From Deltaproteobacteria bacterium (GTDB taxonomy: Bacteria > Desulfobacterota > JAENJC01), in assembly GCA_016844545.1 (NCBI GenBank), contig JAENJC010000204.1, positions 1 through 8,227 of the forward strand: a DNA stretch of 8,227 bases. Direction: 5' to 3'. Numbering within the stretch: position 1 is the stretch's first letter; each line of letters starts with the position of its first letter. Under the pieces are notes generated by a model. That model was not told the DNA's origin and ran no database searches. It saw only the letters and a program-made list of their open reading frames with translations. The translations under genes were made by a program, and so were the position numbers. Shown one piece after another: positions 5,886 to 8,227 of the stretch.

Positions 5886-6560
5886 TTATATCCGATTTCT
5901 TTTTTCCCAAGCCATCACCTGTTCATAATACTTAAAAACCTTTTCACCCACTCTGAACTCTTTTGAGTGAATAGAGCGCCTGCCGTTTTTGCTCTTCACA
6001 CCGATATGGGCATGGAGCATCTCGTGATAGACAATGAACTCAAGGTAAAATACCGGGACCCTCAGATTGTCAATAACCGGGTTGATCCTTATCGAATTCG
6101 AGTGGCTGCTGTAACTCCCCAGAGTCCTTTTCCTGACTGCGTAACGAGGGCTTTTTTTGCCCCAAGTGATGGTGGCGGACACAAGACCCTCAAAATAAGC
6201 CTTATTGATAGATTCGTAAATATTTAAGAGGTCATAATGTTTTCCGTTGGTGCATAGTTTCGATCTTCTGGGGACTTTCTTTTTTAGATGCTCCCTCCTT
6301 TCCCTTATAAAACCGCTTATGAGAGGCGGCGTTCCTCTTCTCTTTTTTATAAACTCAGCCACCTCGCTGACAACTTCTGTTCCAGCCTCAAGGAATATCC
6401 TGTGGAGCCTTACGTATATAGTTTCACCCTTAGATTTCACTGAAAGCATACTGGTGGCGTTGTCTGTAATAGTCAGCGCTATTCCTCGGCCGGTAGTCTT
6501 CTCGAAAATGCTCTTTAGATGGGTTTCGTTGTCCCGGAAATTTAGCGCTAACTGTTCCAA
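5886..6560 (-). CDS. SprT-like zinc metalloprotease domain protein
   Basis: A 224-residue protein with a C-terminal SprT-like (zincin) domain. The zinc motif is H179-E-M-L-H183 in VYHEMLHAHIG, with the third ligand probably H198 in SIHSKEF. Upstream, the helix LLNIYESINKAYFEG (111-125) and SATITWGKK (128-136) fit the SprT/Spartan fold. Residues 1-100 are basic and without a recognised domain. There is no signal peptide or membrane segment, so it is cytosolic. Substrates are unknown; eukaryotic Spartan degrades DNA-protein crosslinks, but that role is not shown for this bacterial group. Start: TTG 6560 with AGGAG 10 nt upstream; a TGA two codons earlier rules out a longer form. It converges with gltA and diverges from cooC. 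Confidence 0.82.
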   Translation of the reverse strand: MEQLALNFRDNETHLKSIFEKTTGRGIALTITDNATSMLSVKSKGETIYVRLHRIFLEAGTEVVSEVAEFIKKRRGTPPLISGFIRERREHLKKKVPRRSKLCTNGKHYDLLNIYESINKAYFEGLVSATITWGKKSPRYAVRKRTLGSYSSHSNSIRINPVIDNLRVPVFYLEFIVYHEMLHAHIGVKSKNGRRSIHSKEFRVGEKVFKYYEQVMAWEKRNRI

Positions 6561-6635
6561 ATATCATCTGCTCCTAAAGAAAAGTATCAACCATTTTACC
6601 AAAGAAACTGGAGAAATGGTAGCTGATGTGTTTTC

Positions 6636-6664
6636 TTGAATTCCTGCTGTTTCTGTGAGATAAT
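6636..6664 (+). promoter_or_regulatory. Sigma70-type promoter for cooC
   Basis: The -35 is TTGAAT (6636-6641) and the -10 is GATAAT (6659-6664), separated by an ideal 17 nt. Transcription would start near 6671, giving a leader of about 20 nt that contains AAGGAG (6677-6682), 7 nt before ATG 6690. A 7-bp inverted repeat ACCATTT (6590-6596) / AAATGGT (6614-6620) lies just upstream, between this promoter and the divergent SprT-like gene, and could be a regulator site. Confidence 0.6.
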
Positions 6665-6689
6665 TTTTATAATCTTAAGGAGACCGGGA

Positions 6690-7472
6690 ATGAAGATAGC
6701 CGTTACAGGTAAAGGAGGTGTCGGAAAAACGACACTGGCAGGGACCATGGCCAGGATCCTGGCTGCAAGGGGGATGAAGGTTCTGGCCATAGATGCAGAC
6801 CCTGATTCAAACCTTGCCTCATCTATAGGAATTTCTAAAGACCGGGTGACCGGAGTTACTCCTATCGCAGAGATGACCAAGCTGATAGAGGAGAGAACAG
6901 GGACAACAAAGGGGCAGTTCGGCGGGGTCTTCAAGATAAACCCCCAGGTTGATGATATCCCTGACCAGTTTGCCATATCACATGAAGGAGTAAAGCTTCT
7001 CATCCTCGGCTCCATACCTGAAGGTGGAGGCGGCTGCTTCTGTCCGGAGAGTACCTTGTTAAAAAGCCTGCTGCGTCACCTGATCATAAAGAGAGACGAG
7101 GCAGTGATCCTCGACATGGAGGCAGGGCTTGAGCACTTGGGAAGGGGCTCTACTGCTGGGATGGATGCCCTTATAGTCGTGGTTGAGCCGGGGCAGAGGT
7201 CCATCCAGACCGCCCAGCATATAAAGAAGCTGGCGGCGGACCTCCAGGTGAAGAAGGTCTTTATAGTAGGGAACAAGGTTCAGAACGAGCCAGATAAAGA
7301 GCTGATAAAGAACGGCCTCCCGGAGTTCGATCTCCTTGGGTATATGTCGTTCAACACAGCCATAATCCAGGCAGATAAGGAAGGCAGGGCGCCTTATGAC
7401 CTTGATGAAAGGATTAAGAAAGAGGTTGAAGAGGTTTTGAAGAACCTTGAGAGGAAAATATTAGAGAGGTAA
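6690..7472 (+). CDS. cooC: CO dehydrogenase nickel-insertion ATPase CooC
   Basis: A 260-residue SIMIBI-class P-loop ATPase (MinD/ParA relatives) that acts as a dimer in the cytosol to mature the nickel-iron-sulfur C-cluster of carbon monoxide dehydrogenase. The deviant Walker A is GKGGVGKTT (7-15) with signature K8 and K13. The switch I region is AIDADPDSN (33-41), and the switch II region is LDMEAGLEHLGRG (141-153). The metal-binding C116-x-C118 (GGGGCFCPE) is the CxC motif that in CooC binds Zn/Ni at the dimer interface and separates it from MinD. Start: the ATG at 6690 has AAGGAG 7 nt upstream; an in-frame TTG at 6636 would begin inside the promoter and add 18 non-conserved residues. No CO dehydrogenase gene is visible. 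It implies a Wood-Ljungdahl or CO-oxidising metabolism (inference). Confidence 0.94.
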   Translation: MKIAVTGKGGVGKTTLAGTMARILAARGMKVLAIDADPDSNLASSIGISKDRVTGVTPIAEMTKLIEERTGTTKGQFGGVFKINPQVDDIPDQFAISHEGVKLLILGSIPEGGGGCFCPESTLLKSLLRHLIIKRDEAVILDMEAGLEHLGRGSTAGMDALIVVVEPGQRSIQTAQHIKKLAADLQVKKVFIVGNKVQNEPDKELIKNGLPEFDLLGYMSFNTAIIQADKEGRAPYDLDERIKKEVEEVLKNLERKILER

Positions 7473-7497
7473 AATCAGATATTATAAGGAGTAGATT

Positions 7498-7677
7498 ATG
7501 GAATGTAATAAACTGGGAATGCAAAGCTGTGCTCATATCAATGAGATGGAAAAGAACCGGAGGTTAGAAGCAGCCCTTGAAGGGAATTGGGAGCTGATGA
7601 TTACCGAAGCACTTGAAGAACAGGAGCAGTATTGCACCTCCTGCGATTCATTTGAACCGATACCTGATTATTCTTAA
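7498..7677 (+). CDS. Small cysteine-containing protein of unknown function, downstream of cooC
   Basis: A 59-residue open reading frame beginning MECNKLGMQSC and ending EPIPDYS, with a strong ribosome site AAGGAG 6 nt before the ATG and only 25 nt after the cooC stop, so it is very probably co-transcribed with cooC. It has four cysteines: C3, C11, and a CxxC pair C47/C50 (YCTSCDSF). The middle (about 15-45) is rich in Glu and likely helical (NRRLEAALEGNWELMITEALEE is broken only by GN). I do not recognise the family. The cysteines could bind a metal, and the position beside a nickel-cofactor maturation gene makes a role in metal handling conceivable, but that is only a guess. Confidence 0.7.
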   Translation: MECNKLGMQSCAHINEMEKNRRLEAALEGNWELMITEALEEQEQYCTSCDSFEPIPDYS

Positions 7678-7756
7678 ATCATAAATGCCGCTACTTTCCT
7701 TGTCCGGCCTAAGCTAAAACCATTAATTGCTATCGATATCCCTATTCCAGAAGGCT

Positions 7757-8227
7757 ATGGACATTAAAAACGAAATATCAAAACTGAATCCCCGCCAGCA
7801 AGAGGCTGTGCTGTGAGGGCCGCCAACCTCGTTTACAAAGGTGTGCCTCCGAAACAGGTCCTTGCAGTGACATTTACCAACAAGGCAGCAAATGAGATGC
7901 GGGAAAGGGTCCTCTCCCTATTTGAAGGGGACAAGAAAAAATCACCGGTTATCTCCACCTTCCACTCCTTCTGCCTGAACACAGTCCTGAGGCACGAGAT
8001 CATGCATCTTGGATACCAGCGAAACTTCACCGTCTTTGATTCCGGCGAACAGATGTCGCTTATAAGGAACCTTATGGGTGATATCGAATCGGAAAAGAGC
8101 TTTAAGGCTGACCTCCTGATGGAGAATATCAGCAAGGTTAAAAACGGCATGTTCCGCCTGAACGACCCTAAACGGGACGGGAAGGAGCTGTCGGAGGTGA
8201 TGAACTCTCTCTATGATAAGTATCATG
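7757..8227 (+). pseudogene. UvrD/Rep-type superfamily 1 helicase, 5' part, frameshifted with Walker A missing
   Basis: From ATG 7757 the frame gives MDIKNEISKLNPRQQEAVL, the typical N-terminus of UvrD/PcrA/Rep helicases (Q motif Q14-Q15), and stops at TGA 7814-7816. Homology resumes at 7816 in another frame: RAANLVYKGVPPKQVLAV, then motif Ia TFTNKAANEM, motif Ib STFHSFC, and on to the right edge. In the family the two pieces are joined by about 22 residues containing the GxGxGKT ATP-binding loop; here only 2 nt remain, so about 64 nt are missing. A GTG at 7813 opens the second frame but lies on the junction and has no ribosome site. If real, the product cannot bind ATP. The 3' end is outside the window, so later lesions cannot be judged. 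Confidence 0.85.

Noticed and set aside
6636..6689. In-frame TTG start of cooC at 6636
   Set aside because: It lies on the -35 element; the extra 18 residues do not look conserved, and ATG 6690 has a proper ribosome site directly before MKIAVTGKGG.
6596..7015. Minus-strand reading frame over the cooC promoter and 5' part
   Set aside because: It is antisense to the Walker A and switch I coding region of CooC and shows no domain.
7833..8226. Minus-strand reading frames at the right end
   Set aside because: The plus strand here encodes clear helicase motifs (TFTNKAANEM, STFHSFC); the opposite frames are shadows.

Overview
The window looks like a chromosomal segment from a mid-GC, probably anaerobic, Gram-negative-type bacterium. 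A CO-dehydrogenase maturation ATPase (CooC), a clostridial/thermophile-type NADPH glutamate synthase small chain (GltA) and the order rsmD-coaD-aminotransferase-histidine kinase-response regulator suggest Nitrospirota (Thermodesulfovibrio-like) or a deltaproteobacterial relative. The taxon is an inference from gene content; no rRNA or tRNA gene is present. I see no CRISPR array, insertion sequence, prophage or integrase.

Left half, minus strand (transcribed right to left): rsmD (4350-3781), coaD (3740-3225), a class I aminotransferase (3067-1874), a soluble GAF-domain histidine kinase (1867-497), then a response-regulator receiver domain that runs off the left edge (333-1). The kinase starts 6 nt after the aminotransferase stop. 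The regulator follows a 163-nt gap holding a sigma70-like promoter whose -10 lies inside the 16-bp palindrome CTGTATAAATATACAG, a near-exact match to the E. coli LexA (SOS) box. A long imperfect hairpin sits in the predicted leader.

Right half: gltA (plus, from 4484) appears to be transcribed leaderless from a TATAAT located just before its ATG. It converges on a SprT-like zinc metalloprotease gene (minus, 6560-5886). Divergent from that gene is cooC (plus, 6690-7472) with its own promoter, followed 25 nt later by an unannotated 59-aa cysteine-containing gene (7498-7677). The window ends in the 5' part of a UvrD/Rep helicase gene.

Two genes are broken in the same way. gltA has lost about 37 nt encoding the second cysteine motif, and uvrD has lost about 64 nt encoding the Walker A loop. 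Both losses are 3n+1 nt and cause a frameshift. They are either real small deletions or assembly/consensus errors; raw reads would decide.

Non-coding structure worth noting: two copies of a TAGGGG...GGGTNGCCC hairpin placed directly at the 3' ends of rsmD and gltA in the same orientation relative to the gene, and a cluster of TGATTNNCACAGA-type direct and inverted repeats between coaD and the aminotransferase gene.
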